NCBI GenBank assembly: GCA_040261275.1
Contig: JBDQOI010000010.1
Location: 1-64,000 of the forward strand
Source: UBA8752 sp040261275
GTDB lineage: Bacteria > Bacteroidota > Bacteroidia > Flavobacteriales_D > Sanyastnellaceae
DNA: 64,000 nucleotides
Direction of reading: 5' to 3'
Position 1 is the first letter of the stretch; every line of letters starts with the position of its first letter. Below, one piece after another: positions 37,688 to 46,608 of this stretch. A program made the position numbers and the translations under genes. The notes under the pieces were generated by a model. That model made no database searches. It was not told the origin of the DNA and was given only the letters and a program-made list of their open reading frames with translations.

Positions 37688-38373
37688 GGTCGTTTCTCAG
37701 GCGGGTTCTCGGATTCCTGCGCTGGCCGTTGGGCATCGTCACCGTCGTGGGCTTGCCTTCCGCGGTTCGCAGCATGGGAATCACACTGAGTCCCCTCTGG
37801 ACCGAAGATGCCCTCCTGTTTTGGTCAGGGGTGCTCATCGTTGTTGGGCTATGGTTCTGGCGCTGGCGTCATGCCCGATGGGGAAGGTTCATCACCACCA
37901 TCGAACACGAGTCCCTTCATGCGATCGTGGCCATGCTGACCCTGATTCCCGTGCGCGAAATGAAAGTCAGGGAAGACGGTAGTGGGCACGTTCTGTTCGA
38001 ACCGCCCGGCCATTGGCTGCTGTATCTCGCACCTTACTTCCTCCCTTTGCTTCTGCTCATCGAAATCGCCCTCATTCGAATGCTCCAACTGCCCAAGGCC
38101 ACGGAATCCGGGGTTTTCGGCATGGTCATCGGACTCTCCCTACTGGGACATCTCAGGCAAATCCATCCGCGGCAAACCGACTTCAAACAGGCGGGCATCG
38201 TCTTTACCCTTGCCTTTCTGCCGACCGCCTTCCTGCTCTGCTACTCCGGGGTGCTGACCGTCATGCTGGGTGGCCACCCGAGGGAGCTGCTCGATATACT
38301 GACGCTCTGGGCAGGTCAAACATGGAAGGACGCGCTCTGGATCTGGAGCGGTATCACTCCCATTCTGACATAA
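37684..38373 (+). CDS. Putative M50-type membrane zinc metallopeptidase
   Basis: 229-aa membrane protein of about five helices. HESLH at 75-79 is an HExxH zinc site at the edge of a helix; LAPYFLPLLLL (115-125) and HLRQIHPRQTDFKQAG (156-171) follow the order of conserved blocks in M50-like peptidases of this phylum (HExxH, APYxxP, H..qTDxxxxG). The substrate is unknown. Start assigned to TTG 37684, overlapping the DUF389 stop (TTGA); no ATG or GTG lies near enough. Its 3' end overlaps the convergent gene by 20 bp. Confidence 0.7.
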   Translation: MRSFLRRVLGFLRWPLGIVTVVGLPSAVRSMGITLSPLWTEDALLFWSGVLIVVGLWFWRWRHARWGRFITTIEHESLHAIVAMLTLIPVREMKVREDGSGHVLFEPPGHWLLYLAPYFLPLLLLIEIALIRMLQLPKATESGVFGMVIGLSLLGHLRQIHPRQTDFKQAGIVFTLAFLPTAFLLCYSGVLTVMLGGHPRELLDILTLWAGQTWKDALWIWSGITPILT

Positions 38374-39325
38374 ACTTGGCCATGTCTGATTTGTGGGCCT
38401 TGTTCCATTTGCCCACCCTGGCGATTTGCATCGTGTAGATGAATCCTGCCAATCCTGCCATCCCCCATTTAGGGACGTCATAGGCTTCTCCCGCCTCTGC
38501 TGCCGATGCCGGTGTGGCACCTGGCCGCCGCAATTCATCGGCTATGGCTTGCTGCTGCACGTTGTGGAGCAGGACGGCAGCACCCCCAAAAATGGCAATT
38601 CCCCAAAAGTTGCCGTTGCCCTGTTTGGACTTGCGGTCGTAAACGTCAACCGACCAATTCTGGGATTCCTGAAAAGTCACATATGAGATTCCAGACCCGG
38701 GGAGCAGAGCACTGCATAACATCCCCACCCCTGTGGAACGGTGCCGGTAACCCAGCAGCTCTACCCGGGACTGCACATCTCCCCCCTTCAGTTCATGGTG
38801 CATCTCAAAGTCATAATTGCCGGAGGGCGCCTTCAATTCCATGGAGTTCCACCCGTCCACCTGACGCAGCCGAAAAGCCACCAAATCCTCATCCGCCATG
38901 AAATCACGCTTGAGGACGGTGGGCATGTTGAACCACTCTTCCCGGAACTTCATCGAGAAGGAGTAGTGCTCACTCGTGCGCACCTTGAAACGGTATTGCT
39001 CACCCCACAGCTGCTCCACTTCCCGGGCAAAGTTCCAGACGATCTTGTTCCGCCCTGCCCCCACGTTCTCGCCCACATCTCCTGTAACCGACTCCAGCGG
39101 CCCGACCCAATTGAGCCCGTCGTCCTCACTGAAGTAAAGCTGCACGGAAACCGGCCGATCCGCCTTGAGCGAATAACTCACCTCAAGCTCCTCGGCGAAG
39201 GCCTCCACGTCCAATCGGTTGACCGTTTGTGCGGAGAGTGCCCCCATGAAGAAAGACATGAGGCAGACCCACAAACCGCATTGTACGTCGGCGAAATGCT
39301 TTGTTCCTGAATGTCCATCAATCAT
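38354..39325 (-). CDS. Exported hypothetical protein, caspase-operon partner
   Basis: 323-aa protein with a signal sequence (about 12-36, ending GALSAQ). An N-terminal beta-sandwich-like region (VSVQLYFSEDDGLNWVGPL, KIVWNFAREVEQLWGEQYRF) is followed by two or three predicted helices (GMLCSALLPGSGISY, WGIAIFGGAAVLLHNVQQQ, WGMAGLAGFIYTMQIARV), so it is probably membrane-bound. No known domain recognised with certainty. ATG 39325 overlaps the caspase-gene stop, indicating coupling. Confidence 0.72.
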   Translation of the reverse strand: MIDGHSGTKHFADVQCGLWVCLMSFFMGALSAQTVNRLDVEAFAEELEVSYSLKADRPVSVQLYFSEDDGLNWVGPLESVTGDVGENVGAGRNKIVWNFAREVEQLWGEQYRFKVRTSEHYSFSMKFREEWFNMPTVLKRDFMADEDLVAFRLRQVDGWNSMELKAPSGNYDFEMHHELKGGDVQSRVELLGYRHRSTGVGMLCSALLPGSGISYVTFQESQNWSVDVYDRKSKQGNGNFWGIAIFGGAAVLLHNVQQQAIADELRRPGATPASAAEAGEAYDVPKWGMAGLAGFIYTMQIARVGKWNKAHKSDMAKFMSEWE

Positions 39326-41018
39326 CCCAACCCCAATTTCTCCATTCATCGATCACCGCAGGGGCAACTCGGATGGAAGGTTCCTGTTTCCGCTCGTCCC
39401 TGTTGGACTGCAACGACACCTCACGGCGGACCTCATCGAACATCTCGCCGTAATTCAATTTGCCCTTCGCCTGCTGCATGTATTTCAGCAAGAAGTAGGT
39501 GAAATAGCCATGCTCCTGCTCCTCGAAAACACCGCTCGATTGCTTTCCTGAACTGGAAGCGAACACCACAGTCCTGCCTCCGGCCTCCACTTCTTCAGGC
39601 ACACGGGTCAACCCCTTCATTCCCGCGATCAAAGTGCCGCTTCTGGCCCCACCTGAGAAACAAGCATCGAGGAATACCGTCGTGCGAAGGGTGGGATGCT
39701 CTCCCAATTTGACGTACACGTCTTCCAGCGACAAACCGAATTCGGCATCGTCTCCATTCACGTCTACAGGAATCAAAAAGGGCTCCGAGGTCTGCTCAGA
39801 TGGAAGGCCATGCCCGCTGTAATAGAAAAACAACTCGGCCTCGCCCTCCATGGCACCGGCATAATTGGCCAACCGCGCCACCGCCCTTTCCATGGTCACC
39901 TTGGTCGCGTTGAGTTCCAAAATGATGTTGTCTTTCGGAATGCCCCACAGCCGCTCGAAGTACGTCTTCATGACCTGGGCATCCGCTGCCGCGTAGGGCA
40001 CATCCTGGGTGGCGTTCAGACCTGAATTCAACGTCGTATAGTCTTGGTTTCCAATAACCAAAGCGAATCGGTTGTCGAACTTCTTTTTCAGATCGGGAAT
40101 GTTCTGGTCCACATCCGACCCAAAAAACGCCATGGCATTGCCATGGCCCACGGGGGAAGAAGAGGGCATCGGCTTGTACACCTGCTCAAGGGGAGCCTCA
40201 ATCGGCAGAGACTCCACATAAGTTTCCGCATACCGTCCGAAGGACTCCCTCAACAATACATTGAAGCGGACCTCATCATGAGGGTAATCATCCTGAATCG
40301 TCAAGCTGACCTCGAGCTCCCGAAACTCACCCGGGGCCAACCGTTCGAACTTGAAAGTGTGCTGAGAAACGGGGTGGACGCCCTGATCCACCAATTCGAT
40401 TTCGCACCTGACATCGTATGCGAAGCCATCCCCCTTGTTCTGAACCATGAATTCGTAATCGAAAACCGACCGGCGTTCAATCACATCCTGCTTCACCCGG
40501 TGATCCACAACCGCCACCTCTGGCGGCCTGAATCCCCGCGTGTCGAGGACCACAGGGGTTTCCCTGACCCCAATCCCGAATCGGTCCTGGATTTTGATGG
40601 CCAAAGTGATCTCACCATCCTTGGTGTTCATCTCAGTGCGGATGGGAAGCGACACCTCCATGGCACTGCCAATGGGCAGGTTGCCCAGCCGCATCTGCTC
40701 CGGAACCGTGATTCCGAACGAGGTGCCCTCTACCCGGATCTCGCACAATACATCCTGTGCTTCGCCGCTTGCAGATGATGCGTTGTCCAAGGTGATAAAG
40801 AGCGTCGCCTGCTCGTCGGCATCGAGTGCTCCGTTCTGATTGCCATCCTCCAAGCGAATGCTGCCATCCACAATGGAAAGATTGGGCACCCGGTTCATCG
40901 GACGCTTGTGTATCGTCATCGCCTTGCGCGTTACACCTTCGATCTGAGCGGACGCTTGGAAACCCGGACCCACGGACAGGCATGCAACAACGAGAAAAAT
41001 CAACCGAACGAATTTCAT
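39318..41018 (-). CDS. Secreted caspase-like (C14) protease
   Basis: 566-aa exported protein. Signal peptide to about residue 25 (QASAQ); a DxNxNGxLDxxE calcium-type loop at 58-69; two CARDB/Ig-like beta domains (about 70-280); then a peptidase C14 domain from about 315 with His403 in YYSGHGLP and Cys453 in DACFSGG. Both catalytic residues are intact. The upstream stop and this ATG overlap (TGATG) and the downstream gene overlaps by 8 bp. Substrate preference would be set by the S1 pocket and is not predictable here; bacterial C14 proteases may cut after Arg/Lys or Asp. Confidence 0.88.
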   Translation of the reverse strand: MKFVRLIFLVVACLSVGPGFQASAQIEGVTRKAMTIHKRPMNRVPNLSIVDGSIRLEDGNQNGALDADEQATLFITLDNASSASGEAQDVLCEIRVEGTSFGITVPEQMRLGNLPIGSAMEVSLPIRTEMNTKDGEITLAIKIQDRFGIGVRETPVVLDTRGFRPPEVAVVDHRVKQDVIERRSVFDYEFMVQNKGDGFAYDVRCEIELVDQGVHPVSQHTFKFERLAPGEFRELEVSLTIQDDYPHDEVRFNVLLRESFGRYAETYVESLPIEAPLEQVYKPMPSSSPVGHGNAMAFFGSDVDQNIPDLKKKFDNRFALVIGNQDYTTLNSGLNATQDVPYAAADAQVMKTYFERLWGIPKDNIILELNATKVTMERAVARLANYAGAMEGEAELFFYYSGHGLPSEQTSEPFLIPVDVNGDDAEFGLSLEDVYVKLGEHPTLRTTVFLDACFSGGARSGTLIAGMKGLTRVPEEVEAGGRTVVFASSSGKQSSGVFEEQEHGYFTYFLLKYMQQAKGKLNYGEMFDEVRREVSLQSNRDERKQEPSIRVAPAVIDEWRNWGWDD

Positions 41019-41947
41019 CAATAGCGCTGTTTCGGTTGAATTCGAATGGGGAGACGTTCGACCTGGAATCGATCCGTGCGGGCGAGGTTCTGCTTCAGCC
41101 ATCTTTCGAAGGCCTCTTCGGTCATGGTCCACATTTTTTCTTCTTCAACCCAATCCATCTTGGGGGGAGCGAAGGCCGATGGCGCAAAGGCACCTACCAG
41201 CAGGGCTTGCGTTTCCTTGGCCTCCGCCGCGCTTACCTGGAAACCATAGGCATACCGCGAAAGTCGTCGCAGCCCCAATGCCTCGGCGTCAGCCGCCACC
41301 CATTCGGACTCCGAGTTGAACAGAGAATATACCTGCTGCCCCTCCAAGGCCACCGCCCACTCCGTCTGGTCTGTGGAAAGCGCAAACACTTGCTCATCCT
41401 CCAGATAAAAAAACATCACGTGTCCGTCTACCGGACTTCTGAGTCGTAAACGGAGGCGATCGCCATGAGATAGGGTCTCCACCGCCCTGGAACAAAGCAC
41501 ATCCGCTCGGAGATCCATCTCAATGTCAGCCTGCTCCTGACGGTCGGCACGGGCCCTTCCGCGCACGCGAACGCGAAACCAGAAATCCCCTTCCCGGCAC
41601 ACTCGATACGGCCCCTCAATCTCGCTGTCCTCCAGCCATTGGCCCTGAACCTGCTGCACACTCATTTCGGAAAAAGACTGGTCGACCTGGCCGTTGGCAT
41701 CGGTCAATACTTGCACGGTCTCACTTCGGACCCGGGTACCAAACTCCGCCGCCATGGCGCGAACCTTGGCCTGCTCAACCACCCAGATTTCCGCCTGAAC
41801 GAGGGTCCTTCCTTCCGGAAAGGCAAATTCCTGCCACCCCGAATCTACCGTCTTGACCTGCCCTTGCATCGGTACACATCCCGCCAACAGCAAACCACTC
41901 GCGAGCAAACGAAAAAAACGCGTGGGAAAAGGCAAGCAGAGGTCCAT
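41018..41947 (-). CDS. DUF4384-type lipoprotein, caspase-operon first gene
   Basis: 309-aa predicted lipoprotein (LLLAGC, Cys24). The middle has the DUF4384 pattern (LSHGDRLRLRLRSPVDGHVMFFYLEDEQVFAL), a beta-rich domain often found with caspase-like proteases. No catalytic motif. First gene of the three-gene minus-strand operon. TAAATTGC at 41968-41961 is a promoter candidate giving a leader of about 9 nt. Confidence 0.75.
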   Translation of the reverse strand: MDLCLPFPTRFFRLLASGLLLAGCVPMQGQVKTVDSGWQEFAFPEGRTLVQAEIWVVEQAKVRAMAAEFGTRVRSETVQVLTDANGQVDQSFSEMSVQQVQGQWLEDSEIEGPYRVCREGDFWFRVRVRGRARADRQEQADIEMDLRADVLCSRAVETLSHGDRLRLRLRSPVDGHVMFFYLEDEQVFALSTDQTEWAVALEGQQVYSLFNSESEWVAADAEALGLRRLSRYAYGFQVSAAEAKETQALLVGAFAPSAFAPPKMDWVEEEKMWTMTEEAFERWLKQNLARTDRFQVERLPIRIQPKQRY

Positions 41948-42043
41948 GACAAGCGATGCCGCAATTTACCCAACCCTTGCCCATTTCCCGTTCTCGCAAT
42001 GCATGGGACTCGGCACGATGCCGAGGTATAATGCACGGGGCAC

Positions 42044-42050
42044 TAATTTG
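42044..42050 (+). promoter_or_regulatory. Probable -7 element TAATTTG, leaderless start of dtd
   Basis: TAATTTGC begins 12 nt before the dtd ATG at 42056. A TATAAT at 42027 nearby is not the expected promoter type for this phylum. Confidence 0.5.
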
Positions 42051-42055
42051 CCGGC

Positions 42056-42508
42056 ATGCGGGCTGTCGTTCAACGGGTAAGCCGCGCCGAGGTGCGCGTA
42101 GAAAATGAGGTGATCGGATCCTGCGGGGCCGGTGTGATGGTGCTGCTCGGCGTCCACACCGAAGATGGCGATACCGATGCCGACTGGCTCGCCCGGAAGG
42201 TGGCCGAGATGCGCATCTTCTCCGATGAAGAAGGCAAGATGAACCAATCCCTGATCGACATCGCTGGAGAGGCGCTGGTGGTGAGCCAATTCACCCTCCA
42301 CGCCAAGACCAAAAAAGGCGCCCGCCCGAGTTTCATCCACGCCGCCCGACCCGAGACGGCCATCCCGATGTACGAAAGGTTCGTTCGCCAACTCGAAGAC
42401 CACCTCAAGCGCCCCGTCGCCACGGGCCGATTCGGCGCCATGATGGAAGTGGACCTGATCAACGACGGCCCGGTCACCATTACCCTCGACACCCGCAACA
42501 AGGAATGA
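42056..42508 (+). CDS. dtd: D-aminoacyl-tRNA deacylase
   Basis: 150-aa homodimeric enzyme that removes D-amino acids and Gly wrongly attached to tRNA. MRAVVQRVSRAEVRV start, SQFTLHA motif and NDGPVT (the Gly-cisPro motif) are all present. Overlaps the next gene by 4 bp (ATGA). Confidence 0.96.
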   Translation: MRAVVQRVSRAEVRVENEVIGSCGAGVMVLLGVHTEDGDTDADWLARKVAEMRIFSDEEGKMNQSLIDIAGEALVVSQFTLHAKTKKGARPSFIHAARPETAIPMYERFVRQLEDHLKRPVATGRFGAMMEVDLINDGPVTITLDTRNKE

Positions 42509-42846
42509 CGCCCGACTCCCCCACCTTGGCTGATGTGCAGGCCCAAGTCGATGACTGGATCACCACCATTGGCGTGCGCTACTTCAGCGAACTGACCAAC
42601 ATGGCCATCCTCACGGAGGAAGTAGGCGAACTGGCCCGCATCATGGCCCGTCGATACGGCGACCAGAGCGAAAAGGCGTCCGATGCCGGGCGCGACCTCG
42701 GCGACGAGATGGCCGACGTCCTGTGGGTGCTCGCCGCCCTGGCCAATCAGACCGGCGTGGACCTTTCCGCGGCATTCCAACGCAATCTTCAGAAAAAGAC
42801 CCAGCGCGATGCCAACCGGCACCGCAACAACCCCAAGCTCCAATGA
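42505..42846 (+). CDS. MazG-like nucleotide pyrophosphohydrolase
   Basis: 113-aa all-alpha NTP pyrophosphatase. Metal-binding EEVGE (about 36-40) and DEMAD (about 71-75) fit the ExxE-12-28-ExxD pattern of the MazG superfamily. Single domain, half the size of E. coli MazG. Probably sanitises nucleotides, specificity unknown. Translation-coupled to dtd and to the next gene. Confidence 0.9.
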   Translation: MTPDSPTLADVQAQVDDWITTIGVRYFSELTNMAILTEEVGELARIMARRYGDQSEKASDAGRDLGDEMADVLWVLAALANQTGVDLSAAFQRNLQKKTQRDANRHRNNPKLQ

Positions 42847-45782
42847 CCCTACGCCAAATCCTCCTTCTCGCTGCCCTCATGTGGGTGGCCGGTGCCGAAG
42901 CCCAACGCGGAAGCCGTTCCGACGCGATCTCGCCCACCCCGGCCGCAGACCGCCTCGCCGCTGCAGGGGCCCACGCCGCGCTGGACGAAGCCTCCTGGAC
43001 AGCGGGCTTGAAGCTCCGGAACGTAGGACCGACCGTCATGAGTGGCCGTGTCGTTGACCTCTCCGTGAACCCATCCGACCCCTCTGAATTTTTGGTGGCC
43101 TACGCCACTGGCGGACTGTGGCACACCACCGACCACGGCACTTCGTTCACTCCCCTATTCGACCACGAAACAGTCACCTTCCTTGGGGCGATCGCCGTGG
43201 ATTGGAAAGCCCGCACCATCTGGGTCGGAACCGGCGAGGTCAATTCCTCCCGCTCCAGCTACGCCGGCATTGGCGTCTACCGCAGCACCGATTGGGGCGC
43301 CAACTGGGAACACATGGGGCTGGCCAAAAGCCACCACATCGGGCGCATGGACATCACTGCCAATGGTTCTGTTTATGTCGCCGCACTCGGCGCCCTTTAT
43401 CAAGAAGGGTCACGAGGTGAGCGCGGACTGTATCGCTGGACACCAGAGACAGACAAGTGGACCCTGCTGCTGGACGGAACACAGGCGGACCGGCCGGCCG
43501 CAGGGGCGGTCGACTTCGTCGTGGACGCCGCCAATGAAGACCACCTCTACGTCGCCCTTTGGGACCGCACCCGCCGGGCTTGGGACTTCACCGAAGGCGG
43601 TCCGGGAAGCGGTGTATTCGAATCCGTGGATGGCGGCGCCACCTGGGTCCGATTGACCACCGAATCCAACGGATTTCCGGCTGCGGACGGCATCGGCCGC
43701 ATCGGTCTCGCCTACCATCCGGAAGCAGCCAGCCTCTACGTAATGGTAGACAATCAAAACGCGAAACCGGACGACGAAGACGGGGAAGGTGAAGAGAAAG
43801 CCAAGCTTGAAGCGGCGGACTTCCGTGGCATGAACGCCAAGACCTTTGCCGCATTGGATACGGCTGCTTTGGCCACCTTCCTCGAGGACAATGGATTCCC
43901 AGAGGACGCCGATGCCGCCACCCTCTTTGGACGCGTGGCTGAGGGCGACCTCGAACCCGAGGCCCTGGCCGACTATCTCGGCGACGCCAACGCGGAGATG
44001 TTCAATCCGCCCATTATCGGCGCCGAAGTCTACCGCTGGCTCGCCCAGCCCCTGCGCTCCGGCGAAGCCGCGCCGCGCGGCATGGACACGGCCGATGCAG
44101 GCTGGCTGCGCACGCACGAGGAGGGGCTCGACGAAGTGTGCTACAGTTACTGTTACTACTTCGGCCTCATCGAGGTGGATCCGACCGACGAGACCCACCT
44201 GGTGATCGGCGGCGTACCCCTGTTGGAGAGCACCGATGGCGGCGCCTCCTGGTCATCGATTGCCCAAGACAACGTCCACGTCGACCACCACCACATCTGG
44301 TTTGATCCAGCCGACCCGCTTCACATGATCAACGGCAACGACGGCGGCATCAACGTCACCTTCAATGGTGGCGAGCATTGGACCTCATGCAATTCGCCCG
44401 CGGTGGGCCAGTTCTATGCCGTAGCCGTCGATGACGCCAGTCCCTACCGCATTTACGGCGGCTTGCAGGACAACGGCACGTGGCGGGGTCCGAGCGGATA
44501 TGAAGCCAGCCCGCGTTGGCACCAGACCGGTGACTATCCGTACGACCGACTCAACGGCGGAGATGGCATGCAAATCCAGGTCGACACCCGCGACAATGAA
44601 ACCGTCTACACCGGATCCCAGTTCGGTTGGTACGCCCGCTCCAACAAGCAGACCGGTGACCGCGCCTTCCTGCATCCCAAGCACACCCTCGGCGAGACCC
44701 CACTCCGCTGGAACTGGCAGACGCCCATCTACCTCAGCCGGCACCATCAAGACGTGTTGTACATGGCTTCCAACCGGGTGCACCGCTCCCTGGCCCAAGG
44801 CGACGACTTCGAGGCCATGTCCGGCGATCTCACCCGTGGGTCCCGGGCAGGCAATGTGCCCTTTGGCTCCTTGACTTCCCTTCACGAGAGCCCGCTGCGA
44901 TTCGGACGCCTCGCCGTAGGCTCCGATGACGGATTGCTCCATACGAGCATGGACGGAGGCTACACCTGGGAGGACCGCACTCCACCGGCTCCGAACGCCT
45001 CGCCCGACCGTTCCCTTTGGATCTCCGAAGTCCTCTGGTCGCACCACGATGCGGATCGGATATACGCCACCTTCAACGGCTACCGCCACGACCACTTCGC
45101 CCCCTACCTCTATGCCTCCGATAATGCGGGTACAACCTGGATTCGGCTCGGAGACAACGGCACGGTGCGCGGTGGTCTGCCGATGGAACCCATCAACGCC
45201 ATCGCCGAATCCGCCGATGTTGACGGCCTGCTGTTCTGCGGCACAGACGGAGGCCTCTACGTCTCCATGGACGGCGGTATGAATTGGAGCCTGGCGCATC
45301 CCGATCTGCCCCGTGTACCCGTTCACGACCTTGTCATCCAAGAGCGGGAAAACGACCTCGTCATTGGCACACATGGCCGCAGCATCTGGGTGCTCGATAT
45401 CGCACCGCTCGTAGCCGGACTGTCCGAGGAGAACAGCGATCTGACCACCCTTCGCTTCGACGCCCCAGAAGAGCTCGAATGGAGAGAGGGCTGGGGGGAA
45501 CGCGGTTATGGGTGGGGCGACCCGTGGGAACCCAAGGTCGATGTAGACGCCTTTCTGCCCGAGGGGGGAACATGCTACCTCCAAGCCGAGGACAGCGCCG
45601 GCACCATCGTCGCGCAGACCGAATTTGAATCGGCCCGGCGCGGTTGGCAGACCTTGGCTTTCGTGCCCCGTCAACTCAACGAGGACGCCTTCCTTGAACC
45701 GGGGAACTACACCCTCATCCTGAAGCTGGCTGACGGCACAAGTGCCCGCCAAGAGTGGGCCATCCTCGAGGAAGAGGAATGA
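42843..45782 (+). CDS. Exported BNR/sortilin-like beta-propeller protein
   Basis: 979-aa secreted protein. Signal peptide to about residue 19 (VAGAEAQ), then many WD40/YVTN/BNR-like propeller blades with DGGxTW-type Asp-box motifs (SVDGGATWVRL, STDGGASWSSI, SMDGGYTWEDR, SMDGGMNWSL), as in the VPS10/sortilin-like proteins common in marine Bacteroidota. A low-complexity insertion DDEDGEGEEK interrupts near 310. No C-terminal type IX sorting domain recognised. ATG overlaps the mazG stop. Confidence 0.85.
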   Translation: MTLRQILLLAALMWVAGAEAQRGSRSDAISPTPAADRLAAAGAHAALDEASWTAGLKLRNVGPTVMSGRVVDLSVNPSDPSEFLVAYATGGLWHTTDHGTSFTPLFDHETVTFLGAIAVDWKARTIWVGTGEVNSSRSSYAGIGVYRSTDWGANWEHMGLAKSHHIGRMDITANGSVYVAALGALYQEGSRGERGLYRWTPETDKWTLLLDGTQADRPAAGAVDFVVDAANEDHLYVALWDRTRRAWDFTEGGPGSGVFESVDGGATWVRLTTESNGFPAADGIGRIGLAYHPEAASLYVMVDNQNAKPDDEDGEGEEKAKLEAADFRGMNAKTFAALDTAALATFLEDNGFPEDADAATLFGRVAEGDLEPEALADYLGDANAEMFNPPIIGAEVYRWLAQPLRSGEAAPRGMDTADAGWLRTHEEGLDEVCYSYCYYFGLIEVDPTDETHLVIGGVPLLESTDGGASWSSIAQDNVHVDHHHIWFDPADPLHMINGNDGGINVTFNGGEHWTSCNSPAVGQFYAVAVDDASPYRIYGGLQDNGTWRGPSGYEASPRWHQTGDYPYDRLNGGDGMQIQVDTRDNETVYTGSQFGWYARSNKQTGDRAFLHPKHTLGETPLRWNWQTPIYLSRHHQDVLYMASNRVHRSLAQGDDFEAMSGDLTRGSRAGNVPFGSLTSLHESPLRFGRLAVGSDDGLLHTSMDGGYTWEDRTPPAPNASPDRSLWISEVLWSHHDADRIYATFNGYRHDHFAPYLYASDNAGTTWIRLGDNGTVRGGLPMEPINAIAESADVDGLLFCGTDGGLYVSMDGGMNWSLAHPDLPRVPVHDLVIQERENDLVIGTHGRSIWVLDIAPLVAGLSEENSDLTTLRFDAPEELEWREGWGERGYGWGDPWEPKVDVDAFLPEGGTCYLQAEDSAGTIVAQTEFESARRGWQTLAFVPRQLNEDAFLEPGNYTLILKLADGTSARQEWAILEEEE

Positions 45783-45785
45783 CGG

Positions 45786-46607
45786 TCAGCTGAAGAGGGA
45801 AGCCGGGATTTCACAGACCGGAATGGGGTCCATTTTGTGCCGATTGGCGCGGTGGTGACGGAGGTAAATCTCGAGAACCGCAGCCTCCCGGGAGTCCTGA
45901 CCAAAATCTGACGACGTGCGGCCAGCGGCAGTCTGTTCCATGGCCCATTCGAGCTCGTCATAGGTAGCGCCCAATTGGTCCTCATCCGTTCGGTTATCGC
46001 CCCACAGACCATCGGTCGGTGCAGCATTCAATATGGCCTCTCCCACACCGAGCACGCGGCCCACGGCATAGACCTCGCTCTTGACAAGGCCTGCGATCGG
46101 GCTCAAGTCCACCCCACCATCGCCGTATTTCGTATAGAAGCCCACCCCGAAGTCCTCCACCTTATTACCGGTACCGGCCACCAATGCCTTCTTTTCGGCC
46201 GCGACGGCATAGAGCGTGGTCATCCTCAAACGCGCCCGGGCATTGGCCAAGGACAAGCTTCCATAGGGCGCACCCGAAGCCTGCTCCAAAGCCGCAGACA
46301 ACCCGTCAAATGAAGAAGTAAGGTCCACGGCAAGCGCGGTTACATTGGCATAGGTTGAAGTCAACCAAGCGATGTGATTGGCCCCCCGCCGATCCTGATC
46401 CTCGGCCTGATGGATGGGCATCCGCAACACCACCGTGGGCCGCCCCGTCCGCGCCGCCAATGTGGAGGTTACGGCAGAATCAATGCCCCCACTGACACCG
46501 ACCACCCAACCGTCCAAACCGGACCGCTCAATGTAATCGGACATCCAATCTTCGATGTGCCGTGCGGCCGCTTCTGCGTCCAGGGTTCGGGAAGTCGTCA
46601 GGTGCAT
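45786..46607 (-). CDS. nadE: NAD+ synthetase, ammonia-dependent
   Basis: 273-aa enzyme amidating nicotinic acid adenine dinucleotide to NAD. PP-loop SGGIDS at about 39-44 (VVGVSGGIDSAVTS), GTGNKVEDFGVGFYTKYGDGG substrate loop, and KSEVY. Lacks the glutaminase domain. Starts 1 bp after the barrel gene's stop. Confidence 0.95.
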   Translation of the reverse strand: MHLTTSRTLDAEAAARHIEDWMSDYIERSGLDGWVVGVSGGIDSAVTSTLAARTGRPTVVLRMPIHQAEDQDRRGANHIAWLTSTYANVTALAVDLTSSFDGLSAALEQASGAPYGSLSLANARARLRMTTLYAVAAEKKALVAGTGNKVEDFGVGFYTKYGDGGVDLSPIAGLVKSEVYAVGRVLGVGEAILNAAPTDGLWGDNRTDEDQLGATYDELEWAMEQTAAGRTSSDFGQDSREAAVLEIYLRHHRANRHKMDPIPVCEIPASLFS

Positions 46608-46608
46608 A

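Noticed and set aside
42027..42032. TATAAT resembling a sigma-70 -10 box before dtd
   Set aside because: Bacteroidota sigma-ABfr does not use this element, no -35 partner is visible, and a TAnnTTG element lies at the recurring 12-nt distance.
44385..45752. 455-aa minus-strand open frame
   Set aside because: Antisense to the beta-propeller gene; no domain recognised, while the plus strand has repeated Asp-box motifs.
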